In this document: piece by piece, positions 34,511 through 46,673 of the stretch | Layout: each line of letters begins with the position of its first letter | How positions within the stretch are numbered: position 1 is the stretch's first letter | Source: Nicotiana tabacum | Taxonomy: Eukaryota; Streptophyta; Magnoliopsida; Solanales; Solanaceae | Direction: 5' to 3' | Length of the DNA: 64,000 bases | Assembly: GCF_000715075.1 (NCBI RefSeq) | Contig: NC_134085.1 | Span: 138,903,560-138,967,559 of the forward strand | Position numbers and translations under genes: made by a program | Notes under the pieces: generated by a model | What the model was told of the DNA's origin: nothing | Seen by the model: the letters and a program-made list of their open reading frames with translations, nothing else | The model's database searches: none

Positions 34511-35703
34511 AGAAAACCTGGGCAAATATGTTCAATGGCAATATATAGATTAGTAACCCGAGGTATGAAATTGACATATGTTCCGCCAGTCATACAGGAT
34601 GGGGAACGAGTAGTTCAATTGTAAGAAGATGAACTTGCAGAAGAAATGACAAAGTGGAATCAAGCTCTAATACTATATGTTGTGGGAGAATCTCCATCAA
34701 TTGGAGCAGTGAACGATTTATTTCAACAAATTGGAACTTTGCGGCTAAACCTAAGTATACTATCACAATGATGACTACTTCGTTATTAGATTTACTAGTG
34801 TGGAGGATAGGGATGAGGTGTTGTACTCGGGACCTTACACGATCAACAATAGGCCTATAATTGTTAAGGCATGGGCGGCTGATTTTAATTTGAATGATGA
34901 AGTGCTACGTACTATACTATTTGGGTACAATTGCCAAACCTGCAGCTTAATTGTTGGGGAATGAAGACCCTAAGTAGAATTGGGAGTGGCCTGGGGGCAC
35001 CTCTATATGCAGATGAATGCACTTTAGTTGTTGAGCGCATATCATATGCCAAGATTCTTATTGAAATGGATGTTATGAAGGAGCTACCATCAACCATTAT
35101 AGTCCAGGATCCATCTGGTAAATTCTTCACACAAGTGGTAAAATATGACTGGAAACCATTATACTACCACACATGTTTACAAGTTGGGATCAATGTCAAA
35201 TGGAGCAATATCAATCTAACGGTGGACAAAAGCAAGGCCAAATGAACCATCAACTAAAACAGAGGGAACAAGGGCAAATACAATCTAGACTACAGCTAAA
35301 GGACAACCAACATAAACAAAAAATAATAAAGCCAATGTGGTTACAAAAGAAGAGCAATGAAGGTGTGCGGAGTAGGAATACTCTTCCTGTACAAAAAAGT
35401 GTTAACACACAAAGAGCATATCAGGAAACAAGGGACGACTAGAGGCAGGTTAAACGCAAAGCAGTAAAAAATACCCAAGGGCCGCTATCTAAGATAGTTG
35501 CTATAACAAATGGTTTTGGAGTGTTAGAATGAAAATGCTACTTTAGAGGCCATACAAGATGAGGCACAATGTAGTTATGTGAGGGTTGATAGCCTTAAAA
35601 TACTTCCCTAATCTAATATGAAGATTGTAGATTTGGATGTTAGGGGCATAAATAAAGTTCACAAGTAGAAGAAGTTAAAGGTGTTTGTGAAGGAGATTAA
35701 AGT
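34511..35703 (+). pseudogene. LINE, ORF1 part 2 (DUF4283-like) and start of ORF2
   Basis: Continuing in frame with 24226-24585, the sequence gives a Trp-Ala-Asn-Met-Phe motif and then pieces of the DUF4283 domain spread over several frames. The clearest is 34931-35245, with MPNLQLNCWGMKTLSRIGSG, YADECTLVVERISYAKILIE and KYDWKPLYYHTCLQVG, where the last Cys begins a broken zinc knuckle. A Lys/Gln-rich tail follows. An ATG at 35618 opens an ORF2-like start (MKIVDLDVRGINKVHK) that corresponds to the beginning of the endonuclease, then meets a stop and is cut at 35703 by an LTR. Several stops and frameshifts; inactive. Confidence 0.75.
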
Positions 35704-37020
35704 TGTCATGCCCCAAACCTGGGGAGGCGTGGCTAGCACCCGGTATCGTTGTGGCCCGAGCAAACCACTCTGTAACTCATTTATTCCTTTTCTAACTATC
35801 ATGGGCCAACATGGACACAACTCACAATGCACAACTGTAAGTGAAAAACACTGTATCATTGAACCGTTTTTCTTAAAATATGAATACATATGGGCGTTCA
35901 AGGCCTCTGACATACTGTACAAACCGAATCTCTGTCTACAAAGCCTCTAAAATTATTCGACATCAAATGGGACAGGGTACCGGCCTACCCATAAGTCTGT
36001 AGAAAAACTCTAACACGATGACTAATAGACTCGGTTGCACTCCGAATGAGGTGTAGTCTTACCGATCCTTCGCTAAATGCAAACCTCGTCTACTATGAGG
36101 GCTCGTCAAACTGATTATCTATACATGCAGGCATGAATGCAACGTCCCCAACAAAAGGACGCTAGTACGAATAATGTACCGAGTATGTAAGGCGGAACTG
36201 AAACATAACAGTAAGTCAACATTAATTAAGGACATAGAAGAAGCATGGAGTAAAGGACTCAACCTGTAAGTCTAGATAACTCTGTAAATCATGAAATATT
36301 TATAGTGTCATGCATATGTGTATGAATGTCATGTCGTGCATAGGTACATGTTTCATAACATCATCAGGCCTCTGAGGGCATCCCATCATATCATCTCGGC
36401 CACTGTGGGCAAAATCATCAACGTATACCAGCTGATCAGGTGGTGGTGCGTATATAACGCCATAACCTTTCCCATATCCCATATATATATATATACGTGA
36501 TATAACTCCATCTGGTCATGGGTCAATGTGTATGTATAAATGCATGAAATACATATGAAATATGTTAATAAAATCTCTCGCTACGTCATAATACCATTAT
36601 GCTTCTGATTAATATCATGAAATAAACTTTACCAACTTACGTATTTTCTGAGACCCATGGACAAATGATAGAATAATATGACACATGGGGAATCAAGAAC
36701 ATAAGCATCTCTAATATTTCTTTGAATATAGTCATGTATGAAAATTGTGTATTTGCACGTTTCGTTTGTATCGTATGGATCATGCCAAAAGAAAGAAGGG
36801 ATAGCCTTAACATACCTGAACCGATTCTCTTGACAATCCCTCCAACATACACCAATCGTGACGAAACACATAACAACGAGATCGAAATAGTGAACAATTC
36901 GTATGAAATACCCGAAGCAATAACGTTGCTATTTGGAAATTCATCTTTGCTCTGCGCCATCTATATATCCTTTGGTTGCTTCTCTATTTCAATAAAAGGA
37001 ATTTAGTGTAATCAATAAGT
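35704..37020 (-). mobile_element. LTR E, solo or truncated Gypsy-type LTR
   Basis: The left edge is TGTCATGCCCCAAACCTGGG inside the LINE ORF2; on the minus strand this is an LTR end (...GGGGCATGACA). Inside are the features of this LTR type in Solanaceae: a GCCTCTGAGGGCATCC / CGGCCACTGTGGGCAAA block (36365-36412) and a TA-rich run (36482-36496). No primer site or coding is found next to it, so it is a solo LTR or the end of a broken element. The right boundary is a guess. Confidence 0.5.
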
Positions 37021-38536
37021 TTTTCTCATTAGGTGACTCTTTATTTTTGGCTAATCAAAACCTCTGTCCCTATTTTAAATATGTGCTATTATCTTCTCCA
37101 ACACTAGCATAGCCTTGAGGCTTGTCGATGTTGACTCCAGCTCCTTCAATGAACAACGACTAACATGAACTGTCTATAAGCACTTATTCTATGAAGGCAT
37201 GTAACAACAGATGCGATAAGCTGCGGAAAGAACTTCTATGGACAATAATTTTGTATGAAATTCACATGCAGAAAGGGAAAACTTTAAGGTCAAACCAGCA
37301 GTATTGCAATGACAGCACTACCCTTTGCGGAGGTCCTATTCATGCATAGAACACCGGTTAATCAACAACATCCGGTTACAAATATAATTTTTTACTAGCT
37401 CAAGATTAATATTGTAGATGGGAATTTTTTTTAGACTGTTCATTATATCCAACAGTAGAGGAGGGATGGCAATTACAAAAATAATTTCCTTAATTTTATT
37501 TCTCTAGTTATTTTGTAAAGATTATTTATATTAATTTAAATAATCTATTTAAAGATAAAAAATATATAGGGATCTTTATTTAATAAAAATATTGTTTTTT
37601 CGAGTTAACCATCTGATTTTAAACTTATTTTGTTGGAATTAAACATCAGCGAAAAAGATATAAAAAGGTTTCAAATATTTCATTAGATTGCTTCTTTTTT
37701 TGTTTTTTATGTTTGTTTTTCCCTCATATTCTAATTTAAAATTTACAATAAATCTTTTTAGCAAAATAATAAGTAGGCTTGTTGGTAAACAAAAAAATAC
37801 ATAGGCAACACATATTGATACTTTCTTAGTAAGTTAAATATAAGAGAAAAAAAGACCCTAATTTATTTAAACCTCATCAATTTGTGAATAGCTAAAGAAT
37901 TTGCACTTTTTCCTTTGATAATTCATTTGCTAATAGTTTTAAATATGATGAGATGTCCTTTTCTAGCACAAGGAAAATCACGTGTACATTAAAAGTGGAT
38001 CTGAAAATATAAAAACAAATATTTCTAAAAGAATACCAGCTCTACTCTTTCTTTTTAGATACTTTTCTTATTAAGTGCTTGAATTAAAGACAATTATTTG
38101 AGCAATTACACCTTAAATATTTACTTGACCTTCAAAATAATCATGAAGATAGTAAAATTATTATAGTTTGAATAGTAATATCGTGAGTTCTAATTTGAAC
38201 CCATGTTATTTTCTTTTAGATTACTTTTTTCTTATATAATATATATTTCAAAAACATAAATTTACTACTAATATTCTATTTTCATTTTCCATTTTCACAT
38301 GAATTATAGTCATTGGATTTTCTTTTTTTCCTTCTCCTAATACTGCAGTACTATGCTATTTTACAAATTTTAGTATATTCTCTATTATTATTACTCCATT
38401 ATTTTGTGTTTTCAATTAAATGAAAGGTTGAAATTAACTGTGTTGCAATATCGCCAAAAGGAAAAACTCAAGCCCAAATAGAATAAGGTGGACCTTTGTG
38501 AAAACCAGCAACGAACCTTTGGGTGGAAATGACACC
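37021..38536. other. Intergenic A/T-rich sequence
   Basis: No open frame of interest, no transposon ends recognised. The LINE ORF2 does not visibly resume here. Confidence 0.4.
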
Positions 38537-38834
38537 AGGTAGTCACTTTTATGTATGTTGTTTAAAATATTTTCACAGTTTACAATGTATTTAAAGATTA
38601 GCCAATTCGTTTAAGCTTCAGGACATTGCCTAAAGTTTAAGAATTGTGTCTAGAAGTTTGAATCTTATGTCCTGAATTTAAAATTAGCGGTTCATAAATT
38701 CAGGACATTAGCAGCTCAAAAATTCAGGACACTAAGTCCTGACGTCCAAATTCAAGTTTGGATGAATTGGCTAATCTTTAAATACATTATAAATTGTAAA
38801 TATATTTTAAACAACGGGCTTAAAAATGGCTACG
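38537..38834. mobile_element. MITE with long inverted repeats (about 75 bp)
   Basis: Left: GTAGTCACTTTTATGTATGT, TGTTTAAAATATTTTCACAG, TTTACAATGTATTTAAAGAT, TAGCCAATTC. The right arm, reversed, reads GTAGCCATTTTTAAGCCCGT, TGTTTAAAATATATTTACAA, TTTATAATGTATTTAAAGAT, TAGCCAATTC. The centre has several TTCAGGACATT / GTCCTGA words in both orientations. No coding. Long arms suggest a Mutator-like MITE; the target duplication is not clear. Confidence 0.75.
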
Positions 38835-39263
38835 GTGCACTTCGCGCAACCTTTGGTAGCTGAAAAAGATAAGAACTATTTGATAAAGCTATCGATTTAT
38901 TTTCAATTTAACTTTAAAAACTATTATTTTTTCAAAAACTCATTTTTCTGAAGTAAAAGAAAAATTTTGAATGCAAAATAAAAGTTGTGCCTAGTGTAAA
39001 TAAAAGACAACTTTTACTGAATAAGTAATTTTTTTCACCAAATACACAATTATTGCTTGTCTGTTTCTACTTAATGGAGTTGATCTTGATCATTTATTTT
39101 GGAATATATGAATGCTAAATTGGTAATGCAACAAACCTTGTAAAAGAAGCACCCTAATTAAATTCTCTAAATAATGAAATTTTCCATAATAATCGATAGA
39201 AACAGATTCTTCCGATGATTTAATAGTAGAGTATCTATTTTAGACGTCCTTATGTAGTAAATT
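38835..39263. other. Intergenic, no feature seen
   Basis: A/T-rich spacer before the LTR of element D; the last five bases (39259-39263, AAATT) should be D's target duplication. Confidence 0.45.
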
Positions 39264-42184
39264 TGTGACGATCCGGACAGTCGTCTCATGAGTTACTGCT
39301 CCATTTTCCCTATTTCTGCTTTGTTATGCTTTGTTTATCCATGTTATGTGGTATCGGGTTGGTCGGATCGAGTTCGGAAAGGATTTGGTAAGATTTGGGA
39401 CACTTAGTCTCTTTAGAGCGAGTTTAGGTTGGAAAAGTCAACCGAATGTTGACTTATATATTAGAGGGCTCGGATGTGAGTTCCGATAGTTCGATTAGTT
39501 TTGGGAGGTGATTTATGACTTAGGAGCGTGATCAGAATGAATTTTGAAAGTTCGTAGTAGATTTAGACTTGAATTGGCGAAGATGATATTTTGGTAATTT
39601 TCGGTTGGTAGGCGAGATTTTGATATAGGGTTCGGAATGTAATTCTGAGAGTTGCAGTAGTTCCATTGTGTCATTTGGGATGTGTGTGCAAAATTTCAGG
39701 TCATTCGGACGTGGTTTGATTGGGTTTTGATCGAAAGCGTAATTTGAAAGATTTTAGAAAAGTTTGGCTTGAATCCGATGTGTTTTGGATGATTTGATGT
39801 TGTTTGAGGTGTTTGATGATTGGAACAAGTTTGAATAAGGTATTATAATATGTTTGTGCCTTTGGTTAAGGTCCCGAGGGCCTCGGGGTGATTTCGGATG
39901 GTTGATGGAGAGGTTTGAAACTTGTTGCAGCTACTGAACTTTGCTACTTCTGGTATTTCCGCACCTGTGGATTGGGGACCGCAGGTGCGGCGCCGTACGT
40001 GAGAGAGAGTAACCGTAGAAGTGGATTTTGAGAATTTGCCAGGGACCGCAGATCCGGTGTGGGATCGCACCTGCAGAGTTGCAGGTGCGGAAGACTGAGC
40101 GCAAAAGCGGCTTGGGATTTTAAGTGAAGGACCGTAGAAGCGGCGATTTGACCGCATATATGCGGTACCGATGGTTGCAGATGCGAAAATCCCTGGACAG
40201 AAGGTATATATTGTTTTATTAGCGAATTTTGTAAAGAACTCCATTTTTGAAGACAGGAAAGAGGCTAAGGCATAGGATTTCAAGAGGAATCAAAGGATAT
40301 CAGTTGGGTAAGTTCCCTAAGCTTAATTACTTGGGGTTTAAGACCATTTTCCACTAATTAATCATGATTTTAGTAGGGATTAAGGAAGAAAAATTGGGGA
40401 TTAGGGCTTTAGTTTAAGAGGCCTTTAAATGGGGATTTGAGGGGTCATTTGGACTCCAATTTTAGTGTTCTTGATATGTATAGACTCGTGGGAGGATAAG
40501 CATTCCGTTAGTGTAATTTTTATCGAGTTTCGAAATGTGGGCCTGAGGGTCGGGTTTGGCCAATTTCGGGATTTTTGGTATTTTTCGATTGTTTTCGCTT
40601 GGGCTTCGTTCCCTTAGCATATTTTGACGCTGTGATTCTGATTTTGGATAGATTTGACGCGAGTGGAGGCCGATTTGAGGGGCAAAGGCATCGCGGAGTA
40701 GTATTTTCACCGGTTTGAGGTAAGTAACTATTGTAAATCTGGAACTGAGGGTACGAACCCCGGTATTTGACTTGTTTTTGATAAATGCTGTGACGCACAT
40801 GCTAGGTGACGAGCGTGTGGGCGTGCACCGGTAGGGATTGTGACTTGGTTTGTCCCATAGCGACTATTAAGCCACACAATTGATTGGGAAATCTTATATT
40901 ATTTTGTATTTCAGTCATTTATACTGTTTTATGGGCTGTATGCCATGTTTGGGGCCTTGTGCCGACCTGTAGAAACCCTTAGGGGCATTTTGACTATTTT
41001 TCCTCACTTTACTTACTAGAAGTATATCCTCAATCTTGTTTTACCCGTTTAAATGATTAAAACTGATTTTATCACTCTACTCCTATTGTGAGGGCTGTTT
41101 GGGCTGAGTTCCCTAATTTCTATTGTTGTGCCTGAGAGGCCGCAAGGTTAATGACTGAGAGAGGTTGAAAACCTAATTGTGGGGATATTTGTATAAATGT
41201 GAGTTATGGATTGGGCTGCACGCCGCAACGATACTCATATGGATCGGGCTGCACGCCACAATAATATATATATTGGATCGAGTTGCGCGCCGCAGCGATA
41301 TGACGCTTGGGCTGTAGGAGCCACTTCGGTGTCTGCACACCCCAATGAGCGTAGTCGACTATAAATTAGGGATCGGGCTGCACGCCGCAGCGGTTACTAT
41401 GATTTTTGTTATTATGAGATATTAAGGAGCCGAGTGCTGAGAATGAGTACTGAGTGATGAGAGTTGAGTCACGAATGACTGAGAGGCTGCCCGAGGGGCC
41501 ATATTCTGAGTGATTCCTTGCCCGAGGGTCCCAATTGTGATGTTTTCACCGATTCCACTCTCCTTTCTAATAAGCCTCAGTTGGATATATTGCTAAGTAT
41601 CTGATTTCAAATGTTTTAAACTGGAAATGTTGATTTTATGACGAATTGATTTTAAACGGTAAAGTTGACCCGTTATTATGTTGATTATTCAGGTATATGT
41701 TTTTGAACTGCTCGTCACTACTGTTAGTCCTTATTTACCTTAGTTACTTATTGAGTTGGCGTACTCACGTTAATCCCTGCACCTTGTGTGCAGATCCAGG
41801 TGCTCAAGCGGCCGAGTGAGGGCCTTCAGTTGATGCAACGTTGCCGAAGATTTCGAGGTAGTTGCATGGCATCCGCAGTCCTATTTTCTCCCTCCTATCT
41901 TGTTATCTTTCCGCATTTTCTAGACTATTGATGTAGTAGGTATTCAGACTTTTATTAAAGGCTCTAGACTTGTGACACCATATTGATGGGGCTATGTAGT
42001 TTCTTGTTATCTCGACTTTCCGCATATCTTCTGTTGTTTTAAACGTTATTATGAAATTTGATATTTAAAACTTGTGTTAGAAAATGACTTATTAACTAAT
42101 AAATGAGTTGTAATTATATTGGTTAGTTCGGCTTGCCTAGTAGTGTGATAGGCGCTATCATGTTCGATTTTTGGGGTCGTGACA
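39264..42184 (+). mobile_element. 5' LTR of element D (Tekay/Del-like)
   Basis: 2921 bp from TGTGACGATCCGGACAGTC to GGGGTCGTGACA, followed by the primer site. Same family as the LTR of element A. A GC-rich cluster of ACCGCAGGTGCGG-type words lies at 39960-40200, just before a TATA-like GTATATATT (40204-40212). Repeats of ATCGGGCTGCACGCCGCA occur at about 41209, 41240, 41275 and 41370. The frames at 39843-40283 and 40462-40800 on the minus strand are only shadows of this repeat. Confidence 0.9.
40204..40212 (+). promoter_or_regulatory. TATA-like box of the D LTR
   Basis: GTATATATT, following AAAATCCCTGGACAGAAG and the GC-rich word cluster; position within the LTR fits a U3 promoter. Confidence 0.45.
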
Positions 42185-42187
42185 AGT

Positions 42188-42200
42188 TGGTATCAGGGCC
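42188..42200 (+). other. Primer binding site of element D (initiator-Met tRNA)
   Basis: TGGTATCAGGGCC, three bases after the LTR end; one base differs from the usual TGGTATCAGAGC. Confidence 0.88.
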
Positions 42201-42386
42201 TAAGTTACATAGGTCTCGCGAGTCATGAGCCGGTTTAGTATATTCTCGCGGATCGGTACGGAGACGTCTGTATTTATCCTCGAGAGGCTGCAGAACCTTT
42301 AGGAAAATTCTTCATACTTTTAAAATTCTTATCGTGCGAACTTGTTGATCCAAATACTAAACTTCTGTTATTCCATTCTCTCACAG

Positions 42387-42813
42387 ATGGTGAGGACATG
42401 TGCTACCGGGCAGGGTGGAGACCACTAGTTCCACCAGTTGGGGCCACCAGAGGCCGAAGACACGGTCGAGGCCGTGGTAGGGGCAAAGCAGCTAGGGCAG
42501 CACCTGTAGATCCACCAGCTGCCCCAATTCAAGAATAGGTCCCAGTTGTGGACGCTACAGCAACACCAGCTCAGGCACCAGCTGTGCCCATTATGATTCC
42601 AGGCCTTTATAAGGCTTTAGCTCAGATCTTATCAGTGTGTACCAGTTTGGCTCAGGCGATTTCAGTTACTACAGCCACATCTACTTCTCAGGCCAAGGGA
42701 GGCACCCAGACTCCTATTGCTCACACACCTAAGCAGGTTGTGCAAGGAGTCTAGACACCGGGGGCACCTCCAGCCCAACTGGTTATACCAACTCAGGAGT
42801 TTGTGGTACCAGT
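42387..42813 (+). pseudogene. Element D gag N-terminal fragment
   Basis: After a leader ending CATTCTCTCACAG, an ATG (42387) begins the Arg/Gly-rich start of a chromovirus gag (CATGQGG; later GRRHGRGRGRGKAA in another frame), and 42548-42754 gives APAVPIMIPGLYKALAQILS and ATSTSQAKGGTQTPIAHTPK, the Pro/Ala-rich gag N-terminus. There is a stop 14 codons after the ATG, another near 42535 and one at 42752. The gene is cut at 42813 by the Ogre-like element; the rest of D, if present, lies beyond the right edge. Confidence 0.75.
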
Positions 42814-43530
42814 TGTGAGCACGTGATTTTTGCCTTACGAAAACTACTCCAAAAATAAATCAAAAATAAAATAAATTTCTGTTAGTATGCAATTTGTGAA
42901 TTTGCGTGGTGTTTGTTAAATATTTGTTTTATGTCCGTAAATATTTACGTTGTCATAATAAAATGAAAAATAAAATAAAATACATGTTGCATGCATATCT
43001 AGGATTTAATTATGCATTAATTCAAAATAAAAACACAAAAAATATGCATTTTTGTTCTATTTTAAATATTCCACTATGTGATTAATGTTTTGTCTGTATG
43101 TTGAACAGTTGTTATAAAGTGATTAATATTGTCTAAAAGTTAAAATTGTTTTATAATTAAATTTAGGAATTTAAATTAGAAATTGAAATAAAAATAAAAT
43201 AAAATAAAATAGAATGTGAAAATCGGACCTGGATTAAAATCTAGGCCCAAAACCAAATTACCCCCCTTAGCCCAATCCAGGCAGCCCCAAGTCCGGTCCA
43301 ATCCAGACGAGCCAAAACGACAGCGTTTGGTCGTAGCTTCTCAGGGACCGTTGGATCAAATCCAACCAACGGTTAAGATCTCACCCCCTTACCCGTAACC
43401 CGTAACCCGACCCATTGACCCGACTCAGCCGACCCTGGCATTAAACCAAACGACATCGTTTGGTTTAATGAACTGATCCTGGCCCTTCATTCTACTTGAT
43501 CTAACGGTTAGTATCAATTCACCTTCCCCC

Positions 43531-43539
43531 TATATAAAT
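43531..43539 (+). promoter_or_regulatory. First TATA-like box in the Ogre LTR
   Basis: TATATAAAT after CTTCCCCC and before a long C-rich leader-like stretch (CCCTACCCCGGCCCCTAGCC). Kept in the 3' LTR at 61652, although the 7-bp deletion starts right behind it there. Confidence 0.4.
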
Positions 43540-44107
43540 CCCAAATCCCTACCCCGGCCCCTAGCCAAACACCCCCCCTCCTTCCCTGTTCATCATCCCT
43601 TCCGAAACTCACCCCTAACCCTAGCCGCCCTAGGATCCCACCGCCTGAAACCCGGTGGCATCAACGCCGCCGGTCACCAAAATAACACCCTAGAACCCCC
43701 TGAACATCTTCTACATAGATCTGACCTTAGTTTTCTTCGAATCAGACCCCAACTCTTCGAATACTAAATCGAAGGTGGGTCTGAAAACTCCAACCTTTCC
43801 AATAGCTTCCAAAATAACACCATAGCTTCCCCTAACCACCCTAGGTATGGATCTGTTGCTTGTTTGGCTCGAATCACTTCCGAGCTTCTCGAATCTTCTT
43901 TTGAAGATTCGGACCAAACAAGAACAAACTCAGATCTGTTCTAAATTGACACCAAATGACCCCTAGGTTACCCTCACCCTTGTGTCGTATTTGGTCCCCC
44001 TCGAATCTGACCAGAAATGGTTAAGTCCCAAATCGAATCTTCAAAAAACCTAGAAATACCAGACTTTTGGATTCTGCCCAAATTAAATAAAGATTGAGGT
44101 TTAATCG

Positions 44108-44151
44108 ACCTTAGTCGAAGTATTTTCAGTGGAAAATACTTCGACTAAGGT
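44108..44151 (+). repeat. Perfect 20-bp-arm hairpin in the Ogre LTR
   Basis: The left arm ACCTTAGTCGAAGTATTTTC (44108-44127), loop AGTG, and the right arm GAAAATACTTCGACTAAGGT pair without mismatch. The same hairpin is intact in the 3' LTR (62221-62264). Confidence 0.95.
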
Positions 44152-44599
44152 TTGTTTGATTTCAAACAAAGTCCGAATCCAAGTTGAGTTCGAGTCCGTA
44201 TGAAGTTTGAAGATTCAGAGGTATTTTTCTATTTCTTTTGTGTACTCTACGTGTATTGTTGTTTGTCTTAATAGCCTGTTAATTTTTCATGATTTTATTT
44301 GATTAATTCTGTCATCTTTGTCTCATGCCCGTCTATATGATCAAATATGAAACTATTTCTGTTGGTTGTGATTATTTACAATGTAAATAATCGACTCGAT
44401 TAAGTTCGTCGATTAGTTATATTGTGAATTCTCATTTATGATAATGCTAATGGAAACAGTCTGCTTCTATTGTTTTAGACTGATTATGGACAAATGTTGT
44501 AAATAGTCTACTGATTAATACTTGTCAATTAAATCATGTTTGTTTGCAAATCAGTAAATTCAAATGTATGATGTGTATATATTGTTTTCTGAACAGGAC

Positions 44600-44624
44600 A
44601 TTGTCAATATATTGACAATGCTCC
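44600..44624 (+). repeat. Palindrome in the Ogre LTR
   Basis: CATTGTCAATATATTGACAATG-type self-complementary sequence: arms CATTGTCAATA and TATTGACAATG with no loop. In the 3' LTR (about 62711-62735) one base change extends the palindrome by one pair on each side. Confidence 0.9.
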
Positions 44625-45130
44625 CGTGTTTGTTTGATTTTAGTTCAAAGTTGAAGTTCAGTGTAATTTGTTATGTTGAAATTCAGTATAATGTTGTTGA
44701 GATGTTAGGTAAATTCAATTTCACAATTGTTGGGTAGATACAACTGTGTTAGGAACTTAAGAGAATTGGTATTAGCTGTTTTAAATCAGGTTGATAATTA
44801 GGTTTGAACAGATTTTTAAATCTGTTTCATAATAGATTCTGATCTTGTATTAATGGGCAGTAATAACAGTAGGATTTCAGGGCATTTCTGGGAATGAAAC
44901 AGTAAAAAATAGTGTTAGTGCTAGTATGCTGGAAGTGGAGTGTTAGTGGCTGTTAATCTAATAGGATAATAGGAAACCAAAGGAAGTGGAGGGGCTGAAA
45001 ATAAAGTAAAGGTATCATTAGTGCTGTTTGAATAAGAAAAAGCAGTTCAGTGGCAGATTTTAAGGGAAAATCTGCCTTAGATAACAAAAAGGGGGTCCAG
45101 GCAGCACTTAAAAAGAAAGGGACAGACCTG

Positions 45131-45137
45131 TATAAAT
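45131..45137 (+). promoter_or_regulatory. Second TATA-like box in the Ogre LTR, likely main promoter
   Basis: CCTGTATAAATACAGG, itself self-complementary, followed by a purine-rich 5' leader. Repeated at 63244 in the 3' LTR. Its place, about half-way along the LTR with no TATA after it, fits the U3/R border better than the box at 43531. Confidence 0.5.
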
Positions 45138-46644
45138 ACAGGAAGCAAATAGATTTTTAAGATCAGATTTTAGAGAGCTCTTTGAAGAAAGAAAAACAAG
45201 GAAAAAAGAGAGCTTTCAGGCAGATTTTAAAAGAGAAAAAGATCAGTCTTTGAGAGAGAAAGAAAGGAGAGAAAGACAGAAAGAAAGAAAGGAGAAGAAA
45301 AATCAGATTTTAAGAGGAGAGTTTTAAAAAATAGGAAGAAGAAAACAGAAACAGAAAACAGAAAATATAGTCAGAAACAGGAATCCGAAACAGGAAGAAA
45401 TTGAAATCTGAAAAAATGTTATCCTCCTAGAATCAGTCCGTTGTTTGTGCAATTATTTTTGTGTGAATATTATTCAGTTTGAATCTGAAATCTTTCCCTC
45501 AAGTTTCTGTCACTGTTCATCTAGGTTAACGGGTCTTGTTCAGACTTGCTGTGTTATCGGTACATTCTACTGATTTTGTTATTGCTGCTACTGCTGAAAT
45601 TTACTCCTTCTACCTTCATTTTCAGGTACATGTCTTTTAAATTTTATGTTGGAAAGAGATTCAACATGACTAATCAATGAAGCTTGAATTGCAATTCTGT
45701 TTTCCATTTGTCCAAGTTCATCAGTTTAAATTTCATTTTTGTTTCATGTTAGTTAATTAGTAGTGAATTCAATTTGATAGCTATGAGTTAATTGTCTTAC
45801 TTTGAAATTCGTATAAAGCTTTGTAATAATGTTAGCCCTTCATCTCATTAGTTTAGTCATGTTTGAACTGTCAAGGTAGGAAACATGACATAAAGATTGG
45901 CCATTAACTAGGCCTTGTGACGTTGTTAGTTGAATAAAGAATAGCGTGAAAATGTCAAAACCATATTGCTAGTTTATTCTGATATCTGATTTAGTTGTGG
46001 AAGGAATGATATAAGTTGTACGTTCTTATGTGGCATTATAACAGGTATCTATAGAACCATTAGTGGATGGTAAGTTGAGTTGTTATGGCTCATTATGATG
46101 TTAAAGTGCTACGAATGTTTCAAGACATACAAATATGTGGCATGTAAGGCAATGTTGTTAATCAATTTGTATAATAATTCCCTCTCTTATCAATTTGATG
46201 CCTATTTACCATCCTAAATAAATAATTAGGCCTATTAGATTAAAAGCAAGTATATGAGAATAAGATGAGATATACAAATTGCAACACTTTATATCAACGA
46301 CAATTAGAAATAAGACTTGCACTAAATAGAAATAATAAAAGTTCTTGAAAAATATTCTTCCCTTTATAAATCATTTTTAGTTTCATATACAATTCATTAT
46401 TGGGCATATAGATATATATGTTGTATTTGCCGAAAATAGTGTTAATCATATTTTTACGCTTTTCTTTGAATTTGAATAGTCTGGCTGAATATAATTTATA
46501 TCCGGAAATTATAATCGACGGGTAACATTTAATAAATTGGAAGTTCTTTTCAAGAATTCAAGGGTATCTTAAATGGATATTTCTCATGATATAATAAACA
46601 ATTTGGGGAAAAAGGCCATAATACTATTAACAAAGATTTTGCGC

Positions 46645-46673
46645 AATCAGGGATGCGTTCGCGCACCCTGATT
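46645..46673 (+). other. Hairpin with TTCG loop followed by A-run in the Ogre LTR
   Basis: AATCAGGG and CCCTGATT pair, with one bulged A, over TGCG and CGCA closing a TTCG loop; an A-run follows. Possibly involved in RNA 3' end formation or just the remains of an inverted repeat. Confidence 0.6.

Larger units (their letters stand above)
24581..34515. repeat. 5-bp target duplications of element C
   Basis: GGAAA (24581-24585) and AGAAA (34511-34515) flank the element; one transition separates them. The LINE reading frame continues correctly when one copy is removed. Confidence 0.75.

Noticed and set aside
36300..37006. Overlapping 60-107-codon frames on both strands
   Set aside because: They fall in and just beyond LTR E, overlap one another on both strands and show no motif.
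39843..40800. Minus-strand frames of 92-146 codons
   Set aside because: They are antisense to the well-defined LTR of element D and include its GC-rich word cluster; no protein features.
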